DNA of 64,000 nt from Chryseobacterium taiwanense (GTDB lineage Bacteria > Bacteroidota > Bacteroidia > Flavobacteriales > Weeksellaceae). The notes beneath the pieces were generated by a model. That model was given only the letters and a program-made list of their open reading frames with translations, searched no databases and was not told the DNA's origin. A program made the position numbers and the translations under genes. Positions 24,573-32,977 of the stretch are shown piece by piece; the first letter of the stretch is position 1, and every line of letters begins with the position of its first letter. The stretch is from assembly GCF_000813825.1 (NCBI RefSeq), contig NZ_JWTA01000004.1, forward strand, positions 434,001 through 498,000. Reading direction: 5' to 3'.

Positions 24573-25859
24573 TTGAAACCATTATTAAGCAAAGCCACAA
24601 AGCCTTTTATCATTTATGTACTTATTGTACTGATGATAAGTATTCCTATTTATTATCTGGTAGTAAATACAGTTTGGGAAAGTGAACTGGATGAACATAA
24701 TAAAACCGTTGCAGAGAAAACCGCTTATGAATTTAACCTGCTGAAACTTTCTGATGCAGAATTACAAGAAAGCATCAGGCTTTGGAACCGTATTCAACCT
24801 GAAACCAACATAGAAAGTATTCCTGAAGGTGTTTCACATACAGATTCATATTTTACGATAGAAAAGCAAAAGGATTTTGCCGGAAAACACGAAATAGAAA
24901 ATTACAGATGCTTAAAAAAAACTGTTTACATTAATAATAAGCCATTTCTGTTTACGGTACAGACCAATATTGAAGAGTCACAGGAAACTATTGCCGTGAT
25001 CGCTGTAACGACTGTTTTCTTCTTTATTGTCATTGCTTCGGGTTTATTATTTATTAATCGAAAACTCTCTGTAAGCATATGGAAACCGTTTCGAAATACA
25101 TTAGAAAAACTCAAAAAATTCAACCTGAATAATCACCATCAAATTGAGTTTGAAAAAACAGACACCGCAGAATTTGAAGAACTTCACGAGTCATTACATA
25201 AACTAATAGAACACAGTGTATCTGTATATAAAGCTCAAAAAGAGTTTACTGAGAATGCTTCGCATGAACTCCAGACTCCATTAACTATTATTAAGTACAA
25301 AATAGATCTCCTGCTTCAGAATGAAAGCTTAACGGAAGAACAGTATTTGATTGCAGAGGATATCAATAAAGCCTTAACACGCAGTTCGAGGATTAACAAA
25401 AACCTTTTACTTCTGGCGAAAATAGGCAACAGTCAGTTTGACAATTCAGAGAAAATTGAATTTGATATTTTAGTCAATCAAAGTCTTGAAGTGTTTGAGG
25501 AGCATTTTAATCAGAAAAACCTTACTGTACATTCATCTATCTATCCGAAAATTGAAGTTCTTGGAAATAACGGGCTTTGTGAAATTCTCATCAATAATTT
25601 ATTAATTAATGCAATCCGTCATACGCTTCCTAAAGGTTCAATTTCTGTACGTTTAACGGAATCTTTTTTTGAAGTTTCAAATTCCGGAACAGAAAAACTG
25701 AATACGGATTCTCTATTCAAAAGATTTTCAAGACTTTCTTCTGATAATAACGGAAGTGGTCTAGGATTGGCTATCATTAATGAAATCTGCAGATTTCAAA
25801 AATGGGAAATCAACTATACATTTGAAAACCACCATCATATTTTCTCTATAAAGTTCTAA
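24573..25859 (+). CDS. Sensor histidine kinase
   Basis: Membrane kinase of 428 residues, begun with TTG (24573), since no upstream or nearby ATG gives a full first helix. Two membrane helices (about 10-30 and 140-162) flank a periplasmic sensor of about 110 residues. The H-box is NASHELQTPLTIIKYK (His about 231), the N-box NNLLINAIRHT and the G-box GSGLGLAII. The ATP lid is short. The sensor has no recognisable domain. It forms a pair with the preceding response regulator; the signal is unknown. Confidence 0.92.
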   Translation: MKPLLSKATKPFIIYVLIVLMISIPIYYLVVNTVWESELDEHNKTVAEKTAYEFNLLKLSDAELQESIRLWNRIQPETNIESIPEGVSHTDSYFTIEKQKDFAGKHEIENYRCLKKTVYINNKPFLFTVQTNIEESQETIAVIAVTTVFFFIVIASGLLFINRKLSVSIWKPFRNTLEKLKKFNLNNHHQIEFEKTDTAEFEELHESLHKLIEHSVSVYKAQKEFTENASHELQTPLTIIKYKIDLLLQNESLTEEQYLIAEDINKALTRSSRINKNLLLLAKIGNSQFDNSEKIEFDILVNQSLEVFEEHFNQKNLTVHSSIYPKIEVLGNNGLCEILINNLLINAIRHTLPKGSISVRLTESFFEVSNSGTEKLNTDSLFKRFSRLSSDNNGSGLGLAIINEICRFQKWEINYTFENHHHIFSIKF

Positions 25860-25927
25860 ATTCAAAGTTTCTCCTAAATTGGGTTGCAATTTTGTGTCAT
25901 CATTAATCTAAAAGACATAAAATACCA

Positions 25928-26710
25928 ATGAAAGGTTTAGTATCAAGCATACTCATTATTATTGTATGCTTTCAGAAAGTTTACGCACAAGACAGTTTAG
26001 AAATCAACCAAACTCAAGACAGTATAGTTTCAACATTTAATTCAGAAGACAAAACCCATCAGTTTAGTTATAAAAAACTAATTGTACCTGCAGCTTTTAT
26101 CTCTTATGGAGTTGCGAGTTTGACTATAAAGGATTTGAAACAGCTTAACTTTTCCACTCAATATGAAATCAGTGAGCATAAACCGGATCACATAAGACTG
26201 GACAATTACACACAATATGCTCCCGGAGTTTTGGTGTATGGTTTAAATGCTCTTGGAGTAAAGGGAAAACATAACTTTAAAGACAGGACTATTATTTATG
26301 GTACTTCATTAATGATTACTACCGCCTTCATTCTTCCTCTTAAACATATCGTAAAGGAAGAAAGACCTGATTTTTCTAATAATTTATCTTTCCCTTCCGG
26401 TCATACTGCCATGGCTTTTGCTTCTGCTCAGTTTATGTTCAGAGAATATAAAGACACCAATTTTCTATTGGGAATCTCCGGCTATTCTCTTGCTGTTTTT
26501 ACAGCAGCATACAGAATGTTGAATAATAAACATTGGCTTGGTGATGTTGTCGGAGGTGCAGGTTTCGGTATTTTATCTACTGAATTAGCTTATTGGCTAT
26601 ATCCTAAGATCAATAATTTTTTAGGTGGTAAAAAAGAAAAAAGCCAAACGCTGATTATGCCCTACTACCAAAAAGGAAATGCCGGAATTGGTTTTGTAAA
26701 GAACTTTTAA
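25928..26710 (+). CDS. PAP2-family membrane phosphatase
   Basis: The 260-residue protein has a signal peptide (VYAQDS) and a membrane PAP2 domain with all three motifs: K-x6-RP as KHIVKEERP (about 139-147), PSGHTAMAFAS (about 157-167) and R-x5-H-x3-D as YRMLNNKHWLGD (about 198-209). Such enzymes dephosphorylate undecaprenyl diphosphate, phosphatidylglycerol phosphate or lipid A. Its position right after a two-component system suggests regulated envelope remodelling, as for lipid A phosphatases elsewhere, which remains inference. Confidence 0.9.
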   Translation: MKGLVSSILIIIVCFQKVYAQDSLEINQTQDSIVSTFNSEDKTHQFSYKKLIVPAAFISYGVASLTIKDLKQLNFSTQYEISEHKPDHIRLDNYTQYAPGVLVYGLNALGVKGKHNFKDRTIIYGTSLMITTAFILPLKHIVKEERPDFSNNLSFPSGHTAMAFASAQFMFREYKDTNFLLGISGYSLAVFTAAYRMLNNKHWLGDVVGGAGFGILSTELAYWLYPKINNFLGGKKEKSQTLIMPYYQKGNAGIGFVKNF

Positions 26711-26720
26711 ATCTTTTGTC

Positions 26721-27758
26721 ATGACCTTAAACATCATACTTTTATTTCTAGGAACCATAATCGCTTTCTGGATCAGCGCCATCTGTGGTGGTGGCGCAAG
26801 TCTGATTTTAATTCCTATTTTAAATCTGCTTTTACCAAGTTCAGTCGTTCCTTTTTCATTAACGATCGGTACTTTTACCAGTTCTGTATCTAGAATTTCT
26901 GTTTTCAAAAAGCATATTAAATGGCATATTTTCTTTTGGTTCGTTCCTTTCTCGATTCCTGCTGTATTGCTTGGAGCTTATCTTATTAAATATGTCAATC
27001 CCAATTATCTTCAATTAATTGTTGCATTTTTTCTTATTGCCAATCTCCCGGAGCTATTTAAAACTAAGAAGTTACAGAAAGAAAATCAAAAACCATATTC
27101 TAAGTTTCTATTAGCTCTTATAGGATTTTTTGCAGGATTTATTTCTGGAATTACAGGAGCGATCGGTTTATTATTCAATCGGTTTTATCTTAGATTCGGA
27201 CTTAAAAAGGAAGAAATCGTCGCAACAAGAGCGGCTAATGAAGTTTTTCTCCATTTAATTAAGCTGATTATTTATATTTCTCTTGGCTTATATTCTTCTA
27301 CTGCATTATGGTTGGGAATCACAATTGCCGTTGCAACCATCCTCTCATCTTATACTGTAAAATACATCCTTCCTTATTTAAGTGAGTTTTTATTCAAGAA
27401 AATCGGTTACGGAGCAATGGTTCTGTCCGGCATTTTATTATTAATAGGAACCTCAGATAAAATAATACAACAGGACAAGATCTCTTTATCTACAGTTCAT
27501 AAAACCTCTGAATCAGAATCTATCATTTCATGGAGAAATACCGATTTCATCATAGAATTTGCCTTTGACGATGGTTTTGAAGTAGAACGACCGATAAAAT
27601 CTGATGAACTCCCCAATATTGTTCGGGAAAAATATAACGGGATGAAAAATCAATATGATACCATTTATATAGAAAAGGTATTTTCTTTCGGTCAGCAGCC
27701 TACCTATGAATTTTACTGTTATAAAAATAATCAAATCATTAAAAAATTAGAAATATAA
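26721..27758 (+). CDS. TauE/SafE-family transporter with extra C-terminal domain
   Basis: The first 240 residues form about eight membrane helices in the TauE/SafE (DUF81) pattern: ICGGGASLILIPIL near the N-terminus and FFAGFISGITGAIGLLFNRF as the repeated half. The helix order ends near LLLIGTSDK. The remaining roughly 100 residues are soluble and hydrophilic (about 245-345), rich in Glu, Asp and aromatic residues. Typical family members stop at about 250-270, so this tail is unusual. It starts ten bases after the PAP2 gene and is probably cotranscribed. Substrate is unknown; relatives export sulfite or organosulfonates. Confidence 0.8.
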   Translation: MTLNIILLFLGTIIAFWISAICGGGASLILIPILNLLLPSSVVPFSLTIGTFTSSVSRISVFKKHIKWHIFFWFVPFSIPAVLLGAYLIKYVNPNYLQLIVAFFLIANLPELFKTKKLQKENQKPYSKFLLALIGFFAGFISGITGAIGLLFNRFYLRFGLKKEEIVATRAANEVFLHLIKLIIYISLGLYSSTALWLGITIAVATILSSYTVKYILPYLSEFLFKKIGYGAMVLSGILLLIGTSDKIIQQDKISLSTVHKTSESESIISWRNTDFIIEFAFDDGFEVERPIKSDELPNIVREKYNGMKNQYDTIYIEKVFSFGQQPTYEFYCYKNNQIIKKLEI

Positions 27759-27803
27759 TAGCTTTAAAGGTTAAATAAGCTAATTATTATATGGAGTTGA
27801 TAT

Positions 27804-27832
27804 TTTCGGCGGGGCTTTCAGCCCCGCCGAAA
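27804..27832. repeat. GC-rich perfect hairpin
   Basis: TTTCGGCGGGGC and GCCCCGCCGAAA form a perfect 12-bp stem around TTTCA, followed by CTTTTCC. It shares the TTTCGGCGG core with 10990-11037 and may end the TauE transcript. Confidence 0.75.
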
Positions 27833-27906
27833 CTTTTCCTGACTTTTGTCATATTTTAAAGTAAATTTTCTTAATTTTCGCCCTTTAAAAATCAAAATTA
27901 TTTGTT

Positions 27907-29187
27907 TTGAAAGCAAAAAAAATCTATCAGCAGCTTTACTTTCAGGTGATTATTGCCATTATTGCAGGAATCCTTTTAGGAAGATTCTATCCTGAACTGG
28001 GTGAAAAAATGAAACCTCTCGGTGACGGATTTATCAAATTGGTAAAAATGATCATTGCACCTGTAATTTTCATTACCCTTACGTTAGGAATTGCTCATAT
28101 GACCGATCTTAAAAAAGTAGGGAGAATTGCCATAAAAGCAATGATTTATTTTTTCACATTTTCTACGTTGGCATTAATTATCGGACTGATCGTAGGAAAT
28201 GTTCTGCAGCCAGGACATGGCTTAAACATAGATCCTTCTACTCTTTCAGGTGATGTTTCACAATATCAGCAAAAAGCGCATGAATCCACACTAACTGGTT
28301 TCATCATGAATATTATTCCTGAAACGTTGTTCAGTCCGTTAGTTGGTGAAAATATTCTACAGGTACTACTTGTTGCTATTTTAATGGGAGTTGCGTTGGT
28401 CTTAACAAGAGAAAAAAGCCAAAAAGTAACCGCTTTTTTACAAGATCTTTCTACTCCGGTTTTCAAAATTGTTCATATGCTAATGAAGCTTGCACCGATT
28501 GGAGCTTTCGGAGCTATGGCATTTACCATCGGAAAATACGGGCTGCATTCTGTACTGAATTTAATATTCTTAGTAGGAACATTTTATATTACTTCCATTC
28601 TTTTCGTGGTATTGGTTTTAGGAGCCGTTGCTTGGTACAATGGTTTTAGCATTTTCAAACTTATGTACTTTTTAAAAGAAGAACTTCTTTTGGTATTAGG
28701 AACAAGTTCTTCAGAATCTGCACTTCCGGGAGTTATGGAAAAACTGGAAAAAGCAGGATGTTCAAGAGCAATCGTAGGATTGGTAGTTCCTACAGGATAT
28801 TCTTTTAATTTGGATGGCACCAACATTTATATGACGCTGGCTTCTTTATTTATTGCTCAGGCTTTAAATATTCATCTTCCTATAGAAAAGCAAATTATGC
28901 TGCTGTTGGTTGCTATGCTAAGTTCTAAAGGCGCTGCAGGTGTAACGGGAGCTGGTTTTGTTACTTTAGCAGCTACATTAGCCGTAATTCCTGAAATTCC
29001 AATTGCAGGAATGACATTGATCTTAGGAATCGATAAATTTATGAGTGAATGTCGCGCTCTAACAAACGTTATCGGAAATTCTGTAGCAACTGTTGTTGTT
29101 GCTAACTGGGAAAAACAACTGGATAAAGAACAGCTTCATTATTGCTTGAGCCATCCGAATGAAATAGAGAAAAAGCTCGAGGTCTAA
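27907..29187 (+). CDS. Dicarboxylate/cation symporter DctA-like
   Basis: The 426-residue protein belongs to the DAACS sodium/proton:dicarboxylate symporters. It starts with TTG ([10 protein letters not shown]). Early helices read [20 protein letters not shown] (about 39-58), and the substrate-site hairpins appear as [17 protein letters not shown] (Ser-rich HP1) and [17 protein letters not shown] (HP2), with [15 protein letters not shown] between them as the NMDGT-like TM7 motif. The C-terminal [17 protein letters not shown] is also canonical. C4-dicarboxylates or Asp/Glu are the expected substrates. A palindrome precedes it. Confidence 0.94.
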   Translation: MKAKKIYQQLYFQVIIAIIAGILLGRFYPELGEKMKPLGDGFIKLVKMIIAPVIFITLTLGIAHMTDLKKVGRIAIKAMIYFFTFSTLALIIGLIVGNVLQPGHGLNIDPSTLSGDVSQYQQKAHESTLTGFIMNIIPETLFSPLVGENILQVLLVAILMGVALVLTREKSQKVTAFLQDLSTPVFKIVHMLMKLAPIGAFGAMAFTIGKYGLHSVLNLIFLVGTFYITSILFVVLVLGAVAWYNGFSIFKLMYFLKEELLLVLGTSSSESALPGVMEKLEKAGCSRAIVGLVVPTGYSFNLDGTNIYMTLASLFIAQALNIHLPIEKQIMLLLVAMLSSKGAAGVTGAGFVTLAATLAVIPEIPIAGMTLILGIDKFMSECRALTNVIGNSVATVVVANWEKQLDKEQLHYCLSHPNEIEKKLEV

Positions 29188-29231
29188 CTTCAGAAACTTT
29201 TGCTTGTTTTTAATTTAAACAATCGAACTGT

Positions 29232-30083
29232 TTACACTAAAATATTCAAGCTTGAAGGCTGAACTTTGATATGAATAGGAGATTTTATTTTATTAAACTC
29301 TCCATCCAGATGCCAATTCTTCGTATTTACCTTAAATTCAATTTCTGAAACAGGAAGATACGTTACATAATCATCGTCTTTCAGTTTTTTAGTAAACATT
29401 CTGTAAGCAAACAATGCAGAGTAGGTCAAAGGAAACTTTTTAACCAAAACAATATCTACTAAACCATCACTTTTACTGGCGTTTGGAGCAATAAAAGCAT
29501 TATTTCCAAATTGACGTGTATTGGCAATGTTCAGCATCAGATATTTTCCATTGTACTGCTGATATTGTTCATCAAAAAATTTAACTTTAATAGGTTTATA
29601 ATTAAAAAACGTTTTAAGAGAAACTTTAATATAGTTTTTAAATCCTCGACTGGTTTTCTCAAATTCTTTCACGACCTTTCCATCAAAACCGGTTCCTGAA
29701 ACATTAATAGACAGCTTATCATTCACCGTAAATGTATCAATCTTCCTAGATTTATTTGTCTTAATCTTTTCTAAAAGCTCATCCAGATTTTTTCTGAAGT
29801 TCGTTTCATTAGAAAATCCATTCCCTGAACCTGCCGGAAAAATAGCTAAAATCTTAGAGGTCCCAATAAGATTGCGGGCAATGGTCGAAATAGTACCATC
29901 ACCTCCTATCGCAACAAAAATATCTATATTCTGAAAGTTATACTGAATAAAATCATCGGTCCCCTGAATAGATTCAGAGATATAATATAAAGGATTTTCA
30001 ACCTTTTTCTTCAATTCATCAAGAAAGGGTTGATAATTTTTTTTTGCCGAAAAAGGATTAATAATAAAAGCTACGTTTTCCAT
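29232..30083 (-). CDS. Diacylglycerol kinase-family lipid kinase
   Basis: The 283-residue enzyme has the DAGK catalytic domain with FVAIGGDGTISTIARNL (about 55-71), the glycine-rich ATP/metal site, and the GSGNGFSNETN segment (about 81-91). Asn-Phe-Arg residues then match the BmrU/YegS group. It phosphorylates a lipid alcohol such as diacylglycerol, sphingosine-like base or ceramide; Chryseobacterium-type organisms make sphingolipids, so a sphingoid substrate is possible but unproven. It is a single gene between terminators. Confidence 0.87.
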   Translation of the reverse strand: MENVAFIINPFSAKKNYQPFLDELKKKVENPLYYISESIQGTDDFIQYNFQNIDIFVAIGGDGTISTIARNLIGTSKILAIFPAGSGNGFSNETNFRKNLDELLEKIKTNKSRKIDTFTVNDKLSINVSGTGFDGKVVKEFEKTSRGFKNYIKVSLKTFFNYKPIKVKFFDEQYQQYNGKYLMLNIANTRQFGNNAFIAPNASKSDGLVDIVLVKKFPLTYSALFAYRMFTKKLKDDDYVTYLPVSEIEFKVNTKNWHLDGEFNKIKSPIHIKVQPSSLNILV

Positions 30084-30097
30084 CGGGACAAAAATAA

Positions 30098-30126
30098 AAA
30101 AATGCTTCCTGATAGAGAAGCATTTT
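30098..30126 (-). terminator. Terminator between the lipoprotein and lipid kinase genes
   Basis: On the minus strand AAATGCTTC pairs with GAAGCATTT around TCTATCAG and is followed by seven T residues. It ends the DUF4163/DUF3298 lipoprotein gene. Confidence 0.8.
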
Positions 30127-30130
30127 ATAA

Positions 30131-30952
30131 TTATTTAATTTTCATTCGTTCTTTAAACTGTGGTGTTAATGTTCCATTAAGGTCCTGCCAAGAAACCGGA
30201 ATCGTAATATCACCTGCTGCAAAAGCAGTTATTTCATAGGGACTATAATGGAAATACAGGTTTTTATTATCAAAATAAAAGTTTTCCGTCGCCGGAATTA
30301 CTTCTACTAAAAGCATATCTGAATTATTAATTTCACCTTTATCATCGGTAGCTCCTCCGTTCATTTTATTCACATTCTTCATCAGCAAAGCTTCCAGCTT
30401 ATTTTTAGGCATCGAAGTAATCTCCTTTAATTCTACTTTTTTATTATTCTTTAAATCAAAAACTCTTTCTGAATACCCATAATTATCATGTGCCCCACCT
30501 TCGTAAGAACCCCAACTATATTGTATATGGAGATAATCATTGGTATTAGATTTCAGATCCATTCCTAAGTCCGAATACCATTCCTGAGCAAATTTCATAT
30601 CGGAAAGCCAGTCTTTTGAATCTTTTTTAATACTATTAAAGTATTCATTTTTATTTTTTTCCAACAGCGACTGAAGCCCGTTTTTAGAAAAGTCCTGAAC
30701 ATTCTTATCTCCGAAATAAATGCTATCTAACAGTTTTTTATCCTTAATACTTGGAAAAACCAACATTTTAGAAGAATATCTTATTGTTAAAGAATCATTA
30801 AGCTTAATAGAATCATTCACCTTAACCGTATCAACAGAGAATTGATTAGCTTGAGTTTCCACATTCGTTGTTATGTTTGTCGTTTCAGATTTCTTACAAG
30901 CAGTAAAAGTAAAGAAGGCAGAAAGTGCCAAAACAGCAATTGTGTTTTTCAT
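30131..30952 (-). CDS. DUF4163/DUF3298 domain lipoprotein
   Basis: The likely start is the ATG at 30950-30952 (MKNTIAVLALSAFF), giving a 273-residue lipoprotein with lipobox TFTACKK; an upstream in-frame Met adds only a Lys-rich stretch. The mature part has an N-terminal segment like DUF4163 and a C-terminal GAHDNYGYSERVFDLKNNKKV that resembles the DUF3298/RsiV-type domain (about 175-195). Family members include anti-sigma and peptidoglycan-related proteins, but without the sigma factor here no function can be claimed. It is on its own. Confidence 0.75.
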   Translation of the reverse strand: MKNTIAVLALSAFFTFTACKKSETTNITTNVETQANQFSVDTVKVNDSIKLNDSLTIRYSSKMLVFPSIKDKKLLDSIYFGDKNVQDFSKNGLQSLLEKNKNEYFNSIKKDSKDWLSDMKFAQEWYSDLGMDLKSNTNDYLHIQYSWGSYEGGAHDNYGYSERVFDLKNNKKVELKEITSMPKNKLEALLMKNVNKMNGGATDDKGEINNSDMLLVEVIPATENFYFDNKNLYFHYSPYEITAFAAGDITIPVSWQDLNGTLTPQFKERMKIK

Positions 30953-31043
30953 AATTTTGATTTTGAATTTGATTTTCTTTTTACATGCAAAAACCATTCA
31001 AAAGATGAATGGTTTTAGAATTATTTCGAAATTTTTATTGTTT

Positions 31044-32975
31044 TTATTTTTTTACCAAACTAATTACCTGATTTTCCTGTTTGGAAGCAACGCCCCAAAT
31101 CTGCTTAAATGCAGGATAATATTCTTTCGGATAATCCGCACTTGCCACTTTGGTTGTAGAAACAATTTCCAGCTTATTACCTTTTTGTTCTATGATGTAA
31201 TTATATTCTATTTCTTTATCCTCAGTAACAATTTTTTTGCTCTTTGGCATTTCTTCAATTACATATCCTTCAGGGATTTCCAATACTACTTTTTTCACTC
31301 GTGTGTATGGAGAAATAAAATCAATAGGATATTTACGCTCTTCTGTCTGATCAAATTCATTAGATGTTTTGTTCAAAAATAGCATCGGATTGATTATGAT
31401 TTTTTTACCAATTTTATCAATCATATTTTCAGAGGAAAATTTCATGGTACTTTCAAAATCACCGTTCTCTAAGACTTTTGAATCGATACCCGTAAAATCT
31501 ACTGAAAAATTCTCTTTGTACTGTTTTTTATATTTATCAGCATTATCATCATAACTTTCCTTAGCAAACATCGCATATGTTCCTGTATCTTTATCGGAAT
31601 AGCTTCCTGAAACATTTCCATCATCATTAATTTTTGCATCCACAGTAAGATAAGTGAAACTAGGCTTGTTATTTACCATAGACAATTGCTGTACTTTTTC
31701 TTTCGCAATCAAAATCCCAAACTGGTTCCAATCTCTTGGAGGTAACTGATCTATTGAAGCTTGTTTTGATGTTGCGTCATACAAATGAAAACCATCTTTT
31801 GTTTGAATTGCAGCTATTACAAAATTCATGTTTGAAACATTGGGAGAGGCAATATTGATTATTCCATTATTTATTGTTGAAATCGTTAATGGATCAGCTT
31901 TAATTCCTGCTTCACGAAGCATCATCACAAGGAAAAGATTGATTTCCGCAGCATTTCCTGTTTTAGTTTCAAGCATTTTTTTGATCCCATCTTCTACATA
32001 GATCCCCCTGTCCTGGTTCCATGTGAAAGTATTTTTCACATAATCAAAAATAGCATTTGCTTTCTCAACTTCATTAGAAATTCCGGCAATATTGGAAGGC
32101 ATATTTTCTTTTGCCAATTTTGTTTTTTTTAACTCTCCACCAAAATCTTCATTTTCATAAAGTCTTTGTTTGATCTGCTCCCAAGACGAAGAAAACAATT
32201 TTAATTCTCTGAAATTCGTTGAATGAAGCTCTGCACTGACTTTTGTTCTGTAGTTCCTGTCATTAGTCACAAATTTTTCAGTTTTAAAGCCTTTCACATT
32301 TTCATATCCGAATCGATAGGTTCTGTAATTCGTACCATACAACAACTTTTCTTCTACCTCTCTATATTTTGGACTCAAGAAACCTGTATAGTTTACATTG
32401 TATGCGATATTTGAAGGGCTGTCCAAAACATATTCTGTATATAATGAAGGTGTATCTGCCTCTATTAAAATTTCAGGAATTACATATAAAAACGGTGAAG
32501 TTACCTCATATTGATATTCAATAACAGACCCACTTTTCACATTTGGAAAAGCAAATTTGGTAATAGAATAATTTTTACTCTCTTTACTTTTATACTTTGA
32601 GCTTTTATCAACTTTTGTTGCAACAGAACTTCCATTTTCCAAATTATAGGTAAAGGCTTTCATTTTGGAAAGTACTTCCTGATCACTTCCACTTTGATAA
32701 AGAGGAATTTCTAAATTCAACCAGTCTTCGGCTTTGTCTTTATCATAAATTTTAACTCTATAAAAAGCTCTTTTAATCAGGTTACCTGTAGTATTATCTA
32801 CACTAAAATGTACGGATTTATATAAAATTTCTGCAGAAGCATTTTCGTCTAAAGCTGACTTTTGTTTAGATAAATCCGCATCGTTAAATTTGGGAGGATC
32901 AAGGAATTCATGTTTTTGTGCCTCAATGAAAATAAAATTCACTGAACAAACGGCTAACATTAAAAATTTTTTCAT
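31044..32975 (-). CDS. DUF3857 protein with a transglutaminase-like domain lacking the Cys
   Basis: The 643-residue secreted protein has a signal peptide (IEAQKH), an N-terminal DUF3857 beta-domain (about 45-260), a transglutaminase-like domain (about 300-410) and a beta C-terminus. In the second domain the position of the catalytic Cys in GDCKGL of the neighbouring paralogue is GNAAEINL (about 340-347), and the His position reads MNFVIAA, so it has lost the Cys and His of the triad. It is probably non-enzymatic, perhaps a binding or scaffold partner of the upstream paralogue, 2 bp away. Confidence 0.82.
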   Translation of the reverse strand: MKKFLMLAVCSVNFIFIEAQKHEFLDPPKFNDADLSKQKSALDENASAEILYKSVHFSVDNTTGNLIKRAFYRVKIYDKDKAEDWLNLEIPLYQSGSDQEVLSKMKAFTYNLENGSSVATKVDKSSKYKSKESKNYSITKFAFPNVKSGSVIEYQYEVTSPFLYVIPEILIEADTPSLYTEYVLDSPSNIAYNVNYTGFLSPKYREVEEKLLYGTNYRTYRFGYENVKGFKTEKFVTNDRNYRTKVSAELHSTNFRELKLFSSSWEQIKQRLYENEDFGGELKKTKLAKENMPSNIAGISNEVEKANAIFDYVKNTFTWNQDRGIYVEDGIKKMLETKTGNAAEINLFLVMMLREAGIKADPLTISTINNGIINIASPNVSNMNFVIAAIQTKDGFHLYDATSKQASIDQLPPRDWNQFGILIAKEKVQQLSMVNNKPSFTYLTVDAKINDDGNVSGSYSDKDTGTYAMFAKESYDDNADKYKKQYKENFSVDFTGIDSKVLENGDFESTMKFSSENMIDKIGKKIIINPMLFLNKTSNEFDQTEERKYPIDFISPYTRVKKVVLEIPEGYVIEEMPKSKKIVTEDKEIEYNYIIEQKGNKLEIVSTTKVASADYPKEYYPAFKQIWGVASKQENQVISLVKK

Positions 32976-32977
32976 GC

